NCBI GenBank assembly: GCA_016169945.1
Contig: JADLSH010000009.1
Coordinates: 186,001 to 250,000, forward strand
Source: Trachythela sp. YZ-2020
Lineage: Eukaryota; Cnidaria; Anthozoa; Malacalcyonacea; Clavulariidae
DNA: 64,000 bases
Direction: 5' to 3'
Each line of letters opens with the position of its first letter. The first letter of the stretch is position 1. Below, one piece after another: positions 30,046-42,660 of the stretch. Both the position numbers and the translations under genes were made by a program. The notes below the pieces were generated by a model. The model saw only the letters and a list, made by a program, of their open reading frames with translations. It was not told the origin of the DNA and searched no databases.

Positions 30046-30613
30046 AGGGACCATTCATTTTTATGTGGGACAGGGGCTGCTGTAATTAGGGGGTGGGCCA
30101 TCCAATATTGGCAAAAGGGGGCATCTCTTTTGCAGGAGTGTCACCCTGAAAGCGCATGAAATGGCCATTCTGGGCTATTAAAATTCAAAATTTTCTGGGG
30201 GGGGGGCAAACTCCCTAGCTATGCAAGACCTATAGAATGACTACACAAATTGGGCTCAGTCTTGCAATTGCTTCTTAAATAAATTCTGGCACATCTTGAG
30301 CAAGATATTCACAACATACAGAAGTTAGAACTTGTTCTATCTCTTTATTGGTATAACTTGAAAATATATTAACAGTATTAAAAGTCAGCAATGATCACAA
30401 AGCTTTTTGCTCTCAAAAATGATGTTTTAAGGTTACATGTACTTTGGAATTTTTAGGAGACAAGGTGGGGAGGGTCATCTGAAAAATATCGTTATTTAGG
30501 GGTGGGCCACCGGGAAAAAGTTGTGTATGAAAGGCTGGGCCATGCCAAATATTTAAGACGGCACACTAAATTCCACCAGCCCCCCTTAATAAGATAAAAA
30601 ATTAACAGTCCCT
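30046..30613. mobile_element. MITE-like element, AGGGAC...GTCCCT
   Basis: Left end AGGGACCATTCATTTTTATG and right end, inverted, AGGGACTGTTAATTTTTTAT are similar over about 20 bases. The subterminal parts are rich in GGGG. The target duplication is uncertain. No coding capacity. Confidence 0.6.
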
Positions 30614-31017
30614 TATTTATTGACATGCAGAGCTCGTCAACACAAGTAATAATTTATAGTAATAATTCATAATAGGGAGTTGTGTAAAACTACCTGACAC
30701 AAATCAACCGCCGAATCTTTGTATATTTTTCTTTTACTGATGTTTTGTGATGCATGAGTACTGATGAATCTTAGCTGGTCGCATATTTTAGCACATTGCA
30801 TATGCTTTGATGTGCTCTTCTATATTTATGAAAATGAAACGTTTTAACAACTTTATCGAATTTTAATTAAATCAACCAATGCCTGTTTTTATAGTTAATC
30901 CTTTCCCAGAGCTTTTTTCACTCCATGCATTCTTCCACAAAATTGCTTAATAAGATATTATTTAAGATATAATATCTTATTATTAAGTTCTACTTATCAT
31001 ACATTTTGCAGGTAACC
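30614..31017. other. 5' flank of pseudogene 2
   Basis: Only the last 110 bases or so match the 5' flanks of genes 1 and 3: a GCATTCTTCCA piece near 30926, then TATTTAAGATATAATATCTT and the CATTTTGCAGGTAACC leader. The hAT insertion present in units 1 and 3 is missing. About 30675-30715 holds a fragment of the foldback family at 26111. Confidence 0.55.
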
Positions 31018-34000
31018 ATGGCAACAGCATCAACCCTTGACAGCTCAGATGACAAGAGCAATGGTTTTAAGTTGATGAGGCTGATTGTGGATGGCGGAAC
31101 AGAAGCACTGAGGAACATCTTTACACGATGTCGGCCAGGTAATTTGCATACTGTATTATCTACCTTCCAGCCCAGTCTTTCAACACTCAAACATAGGCGA
31201 ATTATCAACCAAAACCAGTGGGATAAATTATATCCTGCTGCTCCTAATCTACCAAATATTAATGATTTTGACATCACCTCGCTCTCTGTTCTTTTAAGAA
31301 ACATATGTAGTTTATCGCCGCCATCATTGGGCTGGGATAAAACGCCAAATATCTCAGATCTTTCCGTTGAAGCAGATATTGTTCGTATTAGAATATTTCG
31401 TAATGAGCGTTTTGGCCACATACCCAATACATCTGTTAGTGCGGCAGATTTTAAAACTTCCTGGGCAGAAATAAGTTCACCATTAGTTCGTTTAGGGATA
31501 GACCAGAAGGAAATAGATAGACTAGAAAATGAGCTGTGTGGGGAAGAGGAAGTGGAACGAGTCTTGAAAGAATGGAATAAATAAGATAATGATTGCTTTG
31601 AATGAGAATCAGAATGTTTTGAATGAAAATCAGAATGTTTTGTATGAAAATCGGAATGTTTTGAATGATATTAATGATGACGTGAAGGCACTTGTTAAAA
31701 GAGACGAGGAAGCTCGATCGGACGGTGTTTTAAACAAACATCTTGTTTGGTGCGACTTTCAGAGTGAGATTGAATTATATCGCGATAAGTTTACAGAAGG
31801 TACTAGAATTTGGGTTTTTGACCAAGTTATCACCTGGTTTAATGATAAAACTTCCCAAATCGTGCGTTTATCATTTCTGGCCTTCCTGGCATGGGTAAGT
31901 CTGTTATTGCCGCTGTTATCTGTAAAAGGTTTGTTGAGCACGTAGGTGCATCTCATTTCTTTCAGTACAATAACACTCAATACAACAATCCAAAATTTCT
32001 TCTCCAGTCTTTAGCTTGGCACCTTTGTAAAGTTGTTCCCGCGTACAAGGAAGCTCTTATCGAGAAGCTTTCTGGCAATCTCGGGCAATCGTTGAATAAT
32101 ATGAATATTGAAGGTTTATTTTCTATACTTTTAAAGAACCGTTTTCAGGCATTGCTGATCCTGGAAAGCGTATATTGATTGTACTAGACGCCTTGATGAA
32201 ACTGAGTACAATGGAAGGGATGACCTTGGTAGTTTGATTTCCAATCATTTCCACAAACTTCCTTCTTATATTCGTTTTGTGGTTACCACAAGACCAGAGA
32301 AAAATCTTATCGATAAGTTTAAAGAACTTAACCCCTTGTGTATTGAAGCTAATGATGAACGAAATTTTAATGACCTCAAACTGGTCTTACAGGAGAGAAT
32401 TTCAAGCGCCAATGCCCCCACTGCAGTTCTTATAAATAGTTTAGCTGAAAAATGTGACGGTCTAATGCTGTATGCATTCTTTCTTTCCGAAATTTATGAG
32501 GACGAATCTTCCATGTCCAGCATTGATAGTTTGCCAGAAGGTGTTGAGAAGTATTATGAAAGGTGTTTTCAAAGATTGAAGCGCGAGTTAAGTCTCTTGG
32601 AAATTTCCGAAGATAAATTATTTTCCTTTTTAAATGCTCTTGCAGTAGCTAAAGAGCCGTTGCCAGAGGCATTTGTTGAAACTCTCTTTGGTTTTGAGAA
32701 TTCACCCAGGAGAAGGCAAAAGTTAAGGAAAACCATTAATTCTCTTTCTTCTCTTCTTGTTGTCAAAGAAGACAAATCTATTTCCTTCTTTCATAAATCC
32801 ATAAGAGATTGGCTTGTCGATAACACCGAGCATGATTACTCTGTTGATGTGCAATGTGGTCATCAAATCCTTTTTGATCTATGCGCTAAGAAATTGACTG
32901 AATTGAAGAAAATGGATGTTAGGTATGAAGGTCATGCTGGTGCTGCTGTCATGCGGTATTCATTAAAATACTGTATACCGCATATGCTAAACACACCGGA
33001 AATCTCAGATAAGCTAGAATGTTTTGTAAGTGATTACGTCACTGACTTAGAAGTTCTCTTTGCAAGTGTTTGTGTCAATTTAGATCTTACTTTAAACAAT
33101 ATCACTAGCCTTACCAATCATAAGATGTACAATAATGTTTCTGAGAACGCGAGAGCAATGGTGAGCCGATTGTTTTTCCTCATTAGAAAGTTTGCCTTCT
33201 TGTTAAGAGATTACCCCCAAACCTTTTTACAAAATGTTGTCAACGAAGGTGGAGAGGAACTTTCGTTGAAAGCGTCGACTTTGCTTCAAACACGCTACAA
33301 GGATATTATTTGTCTGGAATTAGTAAAGAAAGATAGGGAAAATGACGCACTTGAAGCCCGTTGCCTTCTTTCTGGCCAAATATCGGGTATCGACATATCT
33401 CCTAAGCATGATTACGTTGTCTGTAGTTATAAAGAGGGTGGTATTGAACTCTTTTCATTAGCAACTGGTATGTCCAAGTGGAAAATAAACGATTTCATGG
33501 TGGAACTTCCTTCCTTTCCATTGCTGCCTAATTATATTGGCGGTCCTTGTATGTTGCCGCATTATATTGTTTTTCATCCTCGTGAAAACTTGATATTGCC
33601 TGGTAGACTCGACAAGGTGCTAAATTTGGAGGGAGCAATTACAACTGGACCACTTGAAAGTGATGAAGGCTGTTCCAAATTTACAAATTGTTGTTTCTCC
33701 TTGGATAGTAGCAGAATGGTCACATACTATGGTAACAACTTGATTGTCTGGGATATTTCAAGCGGCAAAAAGGAAAGATATCTTCAATGTAACACGCTTT
33801 TCTCTTTTTCTTTTACTGCTAGTGGCAATTTTTTGGGCGCCATAGATGTTGAAAACGTTTTCAACGTTTACGATATAACGAATGATTACAAGGTTAAGTC
33901 AATGCGATGTAGCTCTCAGTTTCCAGTGGAAATACTTTCCACTTTTGATCAAAATTCTTGGTTTTGTTCTGTTCACCATTCTATAACAATTGTGAGTGAT

Positions 34001-35175
34001 GGTTTCTTATTCCTCCGTCCTTTATTTAATTATCGTTCTAGTCTAATGGACATAGTTCTACCAAGCAATTTTTACTATTCTCACGAACTGCAATATTTCT
34101 TGCAGAATCCAGAGCAGTCTTGGTTTTCAAAAGTCAAGAAAAGTCTCAATGATACGTTTGGTTGGTCTTGGTTTTCTGCCCTTAGGTACATTTTAATAGG
34201 GGATAAAAGTGTACTGATCTACTCTTGCCGTTCAAACGCCATGCACGTGTTTAGTATAAAGGGTTTAATAGATATGGAGGAACAAGCACACAACAGGAAA
34301 GGTGTTTTTTCCAATATATCTTTAAATGGCGATTTTGCGTATTTCAATAACACATGGGCCCAGAGATTTACCGTTTGTAACCTTGAATTAAATGAGAAAT
34401 GTTCAAAACCTCGTCAACAATCAAGTCAATTAGATTTTCCAGTTGTGAGAGACGGTGTGATTTTATACGGAGACAAGGACACCCCAGAACTCTGGAATAG
34501 TGATTTGACACGACGTCTTGCAAGCTTTGATCAGCTGGCTGGTACCAAGAGATGTCTGACAGTATCTGATGAATTAATAGCTTGTGTGTACCAGTCTTCT
34601 ATTACTTTTTTTAATGTTTTCACTAAAAAATAAGATCCAGCACGATTTTTAACGAAGACGTTAGCTCAGTGCATGCATGCAGCATTGAATACCATGTACT
34701 TGCGCAGATAGAGTCCAGTGATATTTCTTTGTGGAAAAATGGAACGAGGGTGGATGATTGGGAAGATGTATTTTGTAAGAATACGTCACTAAGATGCATT
34801 TTATTTGCCAAATTTTCTCCCCAAGGAAATAGATTAGCGTTGTTCAGTGTGGAAATAAACAAAATATTCATCTTTGACGTTGTCTCAGTAAAGTTTCTCG
34901 CCCAGATTTCTATTTATGGACCAAGTAACGACCTTCTACGTTTGAGCTTTTTTGACAACGAAAACTTACTTTGTAGCTCAACTAATCATGTGTTATACTT
35001 TATTAATGTAGAGCGTGGTGAAATATTGACTTGTTTAGATGTAGGTTATATTCCAGCACCGATTGCTGTGTGTCGTAAGCGAAACATTGTTTTTGTTGCC
35101 CTTGATTGTTCAGAACGTTTTGAGTTGATTAAGGTATGGTTGCCTCGCAAGTTCGAACTGTGTTTTAATAGTTGA
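31018..35175 (+). pseudogene. HEPN-NACHT-propeller receptor, copy 2 (frameshifted)
   Basis: It has the same domain order as genes 1 and 3 and the same ACCATGG start. HEPN is intact up to KEWNK including RNERFGH (near 31400), then a TAA at 31582-31584 coincides with a net 8-base loss. Further single-base losses lie at about 31851-31860 (before Walker A), 32127-32136, 32189-32194 (inside the Walker B LDALDE codons) and 34623-34631. The frame then runs to 35175, past the position of the gene 3 stop, which is changed from TAG to GAA. Between lesions the protein is very close to gene 3, including the whole central propeller. No full-length protein can be made; the first 188 codons could still give a HEPN-only peptide. 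Confidence 0.92.
31592..31675 (+). repeat. 21-bp minisatellite in pseudogene 2 (3 units + partial)
   Basis: Units begin at 31592, 31613 and 31634, with a partial at 31655; they encode NVLNENQ-like heptads. The upstream stop and shift place it out of frame with the HEPN part. Confidence 0.9.
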
Positions 35176-38100
35176 TCGTATTAAATTTGAAAGAGAAGTT
35201 TCCAGGAATCATCATACAAGTCCAGTTCCAGACAGTCCTGACAGTTGGTAAGTTCAACTAAAAGCATTGTTGAGTAAACGATATAAGGACAGGACGGGAT
35301 TTCAACTTCGATTTATTTGTTCCGAATTTGAGGTTTTGGAACGACATCTCATACTCATTAGTCATTACTTAAAGGATCAGTGTCACACCAGCGTATTTGC
35401 GTGCTCAAATTCCTGCGGGAGGCCATTTTTTTGGCCGACTAGTTGAGAAGATCTGGAAAAGTATTTATAATCCGTCATTTATTTAAACCGTCTTTTGATA
35501 ATCCTTGCTCCTTTTATCTGATTTTTATTGGGAAATATACCAAACAAGGTATTTTTAACGTTATTTCTTGTGTTGGGTAAAATAAAAATAAAAACAATAA
35601 CAAAATCTCGCAATGCATGACCCTGACACTAATCCTTTCAAGTGAAGTCAAGTTTGGTGCAGTCTTACGACTTGACCAGAATCATGTGAGCAAAATAAAA
35701 CGATCTGGTGAGCTAATTTCCTCACGAATTATTAATGAGATGAGGTCAGATGAGGTCATAAAATATTTCTACGAAATAAGCACATCGTCAGCCAATTATC
35801 CACAGTGCTTTGTTCATGTTTTCGCCTCTAATAAAGGTGGTAATCTTACGTGCGCGATTATATGTTAATCTATCATATTCGCACATGTTAAATAATCAAT
35901 TTTATATGCATTGTAGTTGAAAACTATTTTTCCAAAGTATAGGACAATTTTTTGTACAATAAAAGAACAATATATGAATGCTTGGAAATATGAAATTTAT
36001 TTCTCGTGTTGAAAAGAATAACTCACTCGTTCGTTTCCGGTTATAATGTCCTCTACACTTTCGAATTGAATTGCAAAGCTATAGTAATATGGCCAGAAAC
36101 GTTCTCAAACGATACCAATGTTTAAGTTCAAGTTGACGTGCAACCTTCAGAGAGACAAATCATTAACTTTCAATGGTTAAATTTTTGCCAGTTGCATCAA
36201 TTTTAGCACATACGAAAATTAGGATTTATACTTTTGGTATATAGTGATTATACAACATCTTTTCTGCATTAATGTATTGTTTGAGGTTCAAAATGTCTTT
36301 TCATCAGTTTCTTGGCGGTCAATTATATAGCAGAGTGAATGCTCTCCTATTTTCATTAACTGTCTGAGCTTTCCTATCAACACAACAACGCAACATCAAT
36401 TTTTCCAGGTTTTTCTTGGTTTAAAAGGCCTATTAAAACCATTTCAAGATCACCCAAGATTTTTGGTCCAAGGATGCTGAACGATCTTGAATGAAAATTT
36501 TGAATGAAGTCAAAACTGATCAAACATCACGCAGCCACCATTGCCAAACATAATCTTCAAACAGACCCAACATGTTGCGTCCAACCATTTAGCATGATGT
36601 TTGACCAACATGTTGGCTGGTTTGAACCGACCTTAAGAATCAGCACTTTCCAAAATGAAGAATGTGCTCTTAACTGAAGACGCGATGCCTTTCCACTGAA
36701 AATAGGTTTTCCCAACAAAAAATATGAGATAAAACACTTTTAGAGGCAATTTTAAATCCACAATTGTAAACGTCTTTCGTATATGTTTCAATTTCGAGCG
36801 AAAAACTATTTAATAATATTTCTAAGACCCGCGTTATGGTCGCATTTATCGGAACTGCCGTTCGACGTTTCCACTCCCGAAAAACTTTTAACAGCAAACG
36901 ATTTAAAAAAAGAAATAATGAAACATTAATATGCGACGAAACTTTACTTTCATATCTCAACAGTCATGCCTTTTTAGAAGTTATTTATTGAGCAATAATA
37001 TTTTTAACTCGATTTCGCTTTACGCCAAGTGTATCTGCAGGTGTTGATATATTTCAATTTAACCCTTAATGTACCGACAAGACTCTTCCAAACGATATTC
37101 TTCGTCAATGTCCTTGGTAGATAAAGGGTTAAAATTGCTTCAGAAGAGTAATTTATAGTTTTAGTTATAGTGATCGTTCATGCACGTAATAGTTTCATGT
37201 TTCATTTCATATTCACTTTTAGCAAAAAGTATCGTATAATTGGTACAGAATTCCTAAATCAGTTGTTTTACGATTTTCTAATATTGTGTTATAGTGCGGT
37301 TGTTAAGAGCCACGAAATAACAAAATCGTGCGTTTTATGATGCAAGCATTGAACCTGGCAGGATTGTAGATCTCTATGAGTTAAGCATTTACTGATATGG
37401 AGGTATCTGAAAATTAACCTTTATACCGTTCAAAATTTGAGTTTTTCCACAATTTGCTTATTTTAAACTACTATATATGGAAAAAATCAAAATTTATAGT
37501 TTGCACATGAAAAATATAACATATACTATTGAAACACGTTTAAAAAAGACTATGTTAAGGACTTTTAAACGGTTACCTCGATTTTCGAACTTGTTTTGAG
37601 TTATATACGGTTAAACCTGATAAAAATATTGGATTGTCGGCAATTTTACGCCATTTTGAAGCGTAAATAACTCAAAACAATTTCATGCCAAAAGGTAGAT
37701 TTTCTGCAAATATGCTCATGGTGCTTGTATCACAAAAATGAACAATTTTTCACTTAACAGCCGCACTGTTAAAATTAATAAAGAAAGATTTTCCTATAAA
37801 ACCTACAATTACTTTTACCTTCTGAGAAATACATTAAGCTTAAAGTTGCATTATAAGTATACCAACGAGATGTTATTGCTAATGGGGAAATGGACTCAGA
37901 AGCAGCTACGACCTAGAACATGCTCAGCACTGCACATCAGAAAATCGACCAACTGAAAAGTATCGAATGAAAACGTATGTATACATTCGTGAAGAAAATC
38001 AAACTTGGATGAAATTTACTCGTGTTGCTGTTTTGCCAACAATCTTTGTCAGAGTTATGAAGTAAAAGGAATAGCGAGTTACCCAATGGCTATACAAAAA

Positions 38101-40617
38101 CATTGCAACGTTTTAAGTGACATTGACATAGCTTGAGAATATATATACCTTCTTCCACTTGAAACCGCCTGGGAAGTACCATTTTGGAAGAACTGTTTGT
38201 GGCTTGCCTTATTAAAAATGCAAGCGTGGAGTCATTTCTAAAAGCAATGTTGTCAGTTTTTGTTGCATCGCTGGAGATCATCAAGCCGCAGTAAAAAGTG
38301 AAAGATCCTTGATCAACAGCTTAAATCGTAACGTTTCGTACAAACTGGCAAATATGTTACTATACGTATTTGGGATAAAACAATTCTTCGTTGAAAGAAT
38401 GGAACATATTAGAACATGAAATAACTTTCTATATATTGTTATTCCAATATTGGAAACAGTTCCAGAATTCATAAAGTATACCCATGTTCGTTGAAATTCC
38501 ATTAAAGACGTATTAAATGAAAGAAGAAATCACTCGTAATGGTCTACATTATACATCTGAAATTCGCGAACTTGAACCTTTCCAGTGCATGTAACTGGAA
38601 TACGAAAGGGCGATCTGCTAAAGAATAACAGTACATTCAGGTTCATTTCCTTGTTAGAAAGACTTTTCACATATAGTTGGTGTATTTGGCTATAGAAATG
38701 TGTGCAAATGACAATAATCGCGGACTACCATAACGTTGTAATAACGGCTCCAATTAAAGGATTTTTTCGTACGGATAAAGTAAACACAAAAGTTGGTACG
38801 GCGAAACAGCACGTACGGTGAAGATTTTGTGCCACGAAATAATTGGAATCAATCATTGACGGACATATATGTTGGAAATATACTGTGCAGTACTGCATGC
38901 ATGTGTGCGTAATTGAATGAACAGCTTTCCCCGAAGAATATAAGACGTTTAATGCATGTAGATTAGAAAGAAAAAATAAGGTTAAAATGTTTAGATATTG
39001 ATATTGCAAGGTCCAAATATTTAGATATTATTGATTTTACATTTTTGCATATAGACTATAGTAACATATCTTAATGACAAGTTTTCCATTCTTAATTAAT
39101 TTTAGAGCAAAGTAATTTTATATCACACAAAATTGAGTAAATGTTTCAACGTTACCATTTAATGAACACCTAACTAGATAAGCTTTAATCGTTATTTTGG
39201 GTGTCCAGTTAACTTTATTTCATGTGTTATTTCAAGCGTGATATGTAAATATTTTATATAAAGTTCTAATAAATCATTTGTGTTTATTCTTGGTGCTGTT
39301 GTCATGTTTCAAATCATTTTTGAAAGGAATGAAATCTTTTGACACGAATGAAAGCGACAAATCTTCTTATTTTAATTGAACGACATTTCTATGTCATCTT
39401 ACATCATTTTCAAGTTCATTAAAGGTGGTTACTATGCGAGCGTTTATATAGCGAGTCCATGATGTTAGCAAATAATTGCATAAAAACGATGTAAGATGAC
39501 ATTGAAGCGCTCAAAGTTGTTATTGCTTTGATTTGTGTCCAAATGTATTTCGAAAGCTTTTCTTATAAAGAAGTCTTTGAATTGATAGATTACTGCACAA
39601 GTTCCCGCGGAATTTGTGTATTGAGCCATCCGTCATTTACTTTAATTCATAGAAACATTACTGGAGCGTACCATTATACACGCATAGCCTCGCATATCTG
39701 TTCAATCTTACGTAAAGTTTGAAGTTTCTGTGTATTTTCAAAAGAATGAAGTCGAGGCTACGCGTGTATAATGATAAGCTCCAATTGATCTATTGACCTG
39801 TATTTGAAGCCTGGCTTCTTCTGGACTTTCATCAGGCAATGATAGTCGTGGAGAAAACTCACAATGTGATTCTTAGCAAGGAAAATCTACGAGCGTCTAT
39901 CTGTTTCATATCTGATAATACCAGGGCCATTTGTAAAAATGCTTCACTGGGACAACAAGGAAATGGGACCTAACAAGAAGATGGTGAACTGGAGGTGTGC
40001 GAACTTGTCGGGTGGTCTGGGGATCCTCTCCCAGATAATGTTTGTATTCTTGAGCCTTTGAGGCTTCAGATGTTTGTATTCTTGTAATCTTAAGCCTCTG
40101 CATGGGGCTTCCTGCATTTTCATTATAACACTCTTCTGAACTATAAATCATTCTTCCTCCTTTTTCTTATATCTTATGCCAAATATCTTATGCTTATTTC
40201 TCTTGTTTAGGTCTAAAAACACAAAAGCGACCTTCATGCACTGCCAAGGGGGGAGGGGTAGTTTATTGAGGAGGTGCAAAATGTTAAATAATATCCTGGA
40301 TAATACAGCACAGTTCGTTATTTCTTTTTGGCTGAATAATCCATTTTTAAGATGTAATAACCATTTCCCTTGCTCCATTGATAGGTAGTTTCAGCCTGTG
40401 ATAATTCTTCCCTACTTGTTTTTTCACTCTTTGTTTATTCGCCATCATGAACAATGTTACTATATATATATAGTATGAAATGAATGCTTAAACAAGAATA
40501 TTGTGGTAAATAATAAACGTGTTGATTTTCATTGTCATAAAATGCTACTTCTGTTTATATATTTAGATACAGAGAAAAAGAACCAAATATCGGAATTTAT
40601 TTAGAATCTTTATGTTT
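35176..40617. repeat. Downstream segmental block, unit 2
   Basis: It aligns closely with 51957-58380 and more loosely with 12617-18420. Unit 2 lacks several pieces of unit 1. Short frames (for example minus 36670-36960 and 39906-40151) are disrupted between units. A putative splice donor TTG|GTAAGTT lies at 35248. No gene is visible. Confidence 0.8.
37591..37680. repeat. Inverted-repeat element, unit 2 copy
   Basis: TTGTTTTGAGTTAT and ATAACTCAAAACAA are perfect 14-base inverted arms separated by 62 bases, with an inner TACGC/GCGTA pair. Equivalent to 54219-54317 and to the collapsed hairpin at 14791. Confidence 0.8.
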
Positions 40618-40622
40618 GACAT

Positions 40623-40876
40623 CAAATCAAATCAAATCAAATCAATTTATTTTGCCTTTGAATATCTAGTTATTTACAAATACAATTATACTAAGAGGCA
40701 AGGTAGCCCAAATGAAACCAAAAGGCTTATAATATTGGGCTCCTTCATTAAATTTAACCTAATATAGATATGGAGGCAGCAAAACAAAACAAAACAAAAC
40801 AATTTCACACTTATTTACAAATATAGTATTAATCACAATTTAATAGATTCTACAAATTAATATACTGAATTATAGA
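40623..40876 (-). mobile_element. Short LINE 3' insertion with 5-bp target duplication
   Basis: The insert begins with (CAAAT)n then TTTATTTTGCCTTTGAA, which on the minus strand is a LINE 3' end with an (ATTTG)n tail. It is flanked by GACAT (40618-40622 and 40877-40881). Unit 1 (18419) and unit 3 (58381) have the empty site TTTGACAT followed by the same downstream sequence. An AAAAC repeat lies inside (about 40783-40802). Confidence 0.85.
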
Positions 40877-40881
40877 GACAT

Positions 40882-41960
40882 AATTTTTGAGAGTTTAAAA
40901 TCTGGCTTTTCTATAAATATTTCCGATGTTACAATGGCGGCATAAAATATCCCGCAAGTACGTTTGAATTAAAATTGCGCATTTAAAGCGATGTAATTTG
41001 CTACACGTTTTGCAATAAACATTATTCCTTCACATGTGATTCATATCAGCAGGACTCAGCAGGCCGTCGCGAACAGGTACAAGCAGGGGGTGGGGGGGGG
41101 GTGTGAGTATCTCATTTGCCGACAAAAGGGCGTGGTCTCTGGGTGTGGTCATCCCTAAGTGCGGATTGCCTTAATTCAATAGGAATAACAGGCCAGGAGG
41201 AAGATCTGACCGTGGCAAAATGGCCTCGCTTAACTAGGGCGGTCCGGGGGCATTTGAAGCCCAGAAACAACATTTCCTGCACTCTGAGCTGCGGATTTAG
41301 TATCAAACAAGACTGCCATCATTCCACACATTTTCACCCCCACACCCCCCTTCTCGACTCTGTCAAAGTAACGACAAACTATTACAGTCTTTACAGATAA
41401 GTTGATTGTAGTTGGCCCTGCAAGAAAATATATATGGTATGAAAAGAAGGAAAATCCTGAAAGTAAAATGAGGAAATTATTAATCTCATTCATTTCTTTG
41501 TTACCTTCTGGGTGTGTTTAGCAAGAAAAATATCGGCAAAGTAAAACGAGATTGATGCTCACAATTTCTCTGCGAATATACTTTTTACCTAACAAGAACT
41601 CTGTGATTCTGTGTCCACAATTGCGTTGCAAGTTGCGGCAAAAGTCGCTTCGACCATCGCGTATGTAACATGCCACATGGCCTTAAGCTGCGAGACACGG
41701 GTTATATAGATCGAATGATATCTCGCTGTTCATTGGCCATTGTTAGGGTAAGTCTAATCTTAACATTATGATATTGCCTTAGTTAGTTGTGACCGGCTAG
41801 CCACAAAAATGGTCAGAAACCGACAAAAGTAAAGGCTATATAATAGACTACTGCTTAACCGGGCTCTGAATCAGAATGTGAATAAAAATCTGTATAATAG
41901 GCAAATGTCACTATATTTTCATTATTTTAGCTTTTACAGAACTTACGTCGTGCAAACAAT
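40882..41960. repeat. End of unit 2 downstream block
   Basis: Matches unit 1 and unit 3 but with two deletions: near 41310 it jumps from the 18836 equivalent to the 19950 equivalent, and near 41358 from 19998 to 20440. Both remove the LINE fragment. No gene. Confidence 0.75.
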
Positions 41961-41969
41961 GAAAGAACT

Positions 41970-41985
41970 AGTCCAGCACAGTGAG

Positions 41986-42073
<88 letters not shown>

Positions 42074-42440
42074 GGAGTGAGAACTTATGTCCAAAAAGTG
42101 AAGCCAAAGATGGCGGAAATTGACGTCCAGTGCCAATCCCTTTCTATTGTTTTCGACCGCGCGGTTTGCACAAGCCGGCAAGGAGTGTGCCGAAATTTCG
42201 TGTTTTTACTCCGATTTAAACAATAACATCATGATTTTATGAACTAATAACTTGATTAGCGATGCGATCTGTTAGAAAAAACTGGAATTAGCTGGATAAA
42301 ATTATATGAAAACTGTTTATGACCTTCATGAGTTTGGACGTCAATTGCCGCCATCTTGGCTTCACTTGGCCTATTGGCCGAACATTAGAAGTTCTTACTC
42401 CAGATATATATGGAGCTCACTGGTCCAGCATCACTTGCCC
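41970..42440. mobile_element. Foldback element with (TA)41 in one arm
   Basis: The left arm (41970-42131) and right arm (42335-42440) are inverted copies: CAGTGAGCTC / GAGCTCACTG, GGAGTGAGAACTT / AAGTTCTTACTCC, GTGAAGCCAAAGATGGCGG / CCGCCATCTTGGCTTCAC. The right arm has only a short ATATATAT where the left has 41 TA units. The 200-base loop has no gene. Unit 3 lacks this insertion. Confidence 0.8.
41989..42070. repeat. (TA)41 microsatellite
   Basis: 82 uninterrupted bases of TA, inside the left arm of the foldback element. Confidence 0.98.
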
Positions 42441-42660
42441 GCACTGCGCGGCGGACACAGGGGGTCTGGGACTAGACATGACTTTATATTGCCACGAGTT
42501 CGCACTGAACGCGTTTTAACTTAACTGATACTTATACGTACTTACACCGTTTTTATATTTTATATAATCCATAATTATTTAGTGAAATTGATGTAAACTT
42601 GCACGTCTGTTGTTGAGTATTTTTTATAATAAAGACTTAATCAATCAATCAATCAATCAA
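42441..42660 (+). mobile_element. LINE 3' tail with (AATC)n end
   Basis: The stretch ends TTTTTTATAATAAAGACTTA followed by five AATC units (42637-42660), the usual form of a LINE 3' terminus. Upstream is a short frame without a clear domain. It lies exactly between units 2 and 3. Confidence 0.55.

Noticed and set aside
36670..36960. Minus-strand 96-codon frame downstream of pseudogene 2
   Set aside because: The paralogous stretches at 14000-14240 and 53306-53640 have different frames and lengths, and no domain is visible.
41878..42226. Frames encoding poly (Ile-Tyr)
   Set aside because: Produced by the (TA)41 microsatellite.
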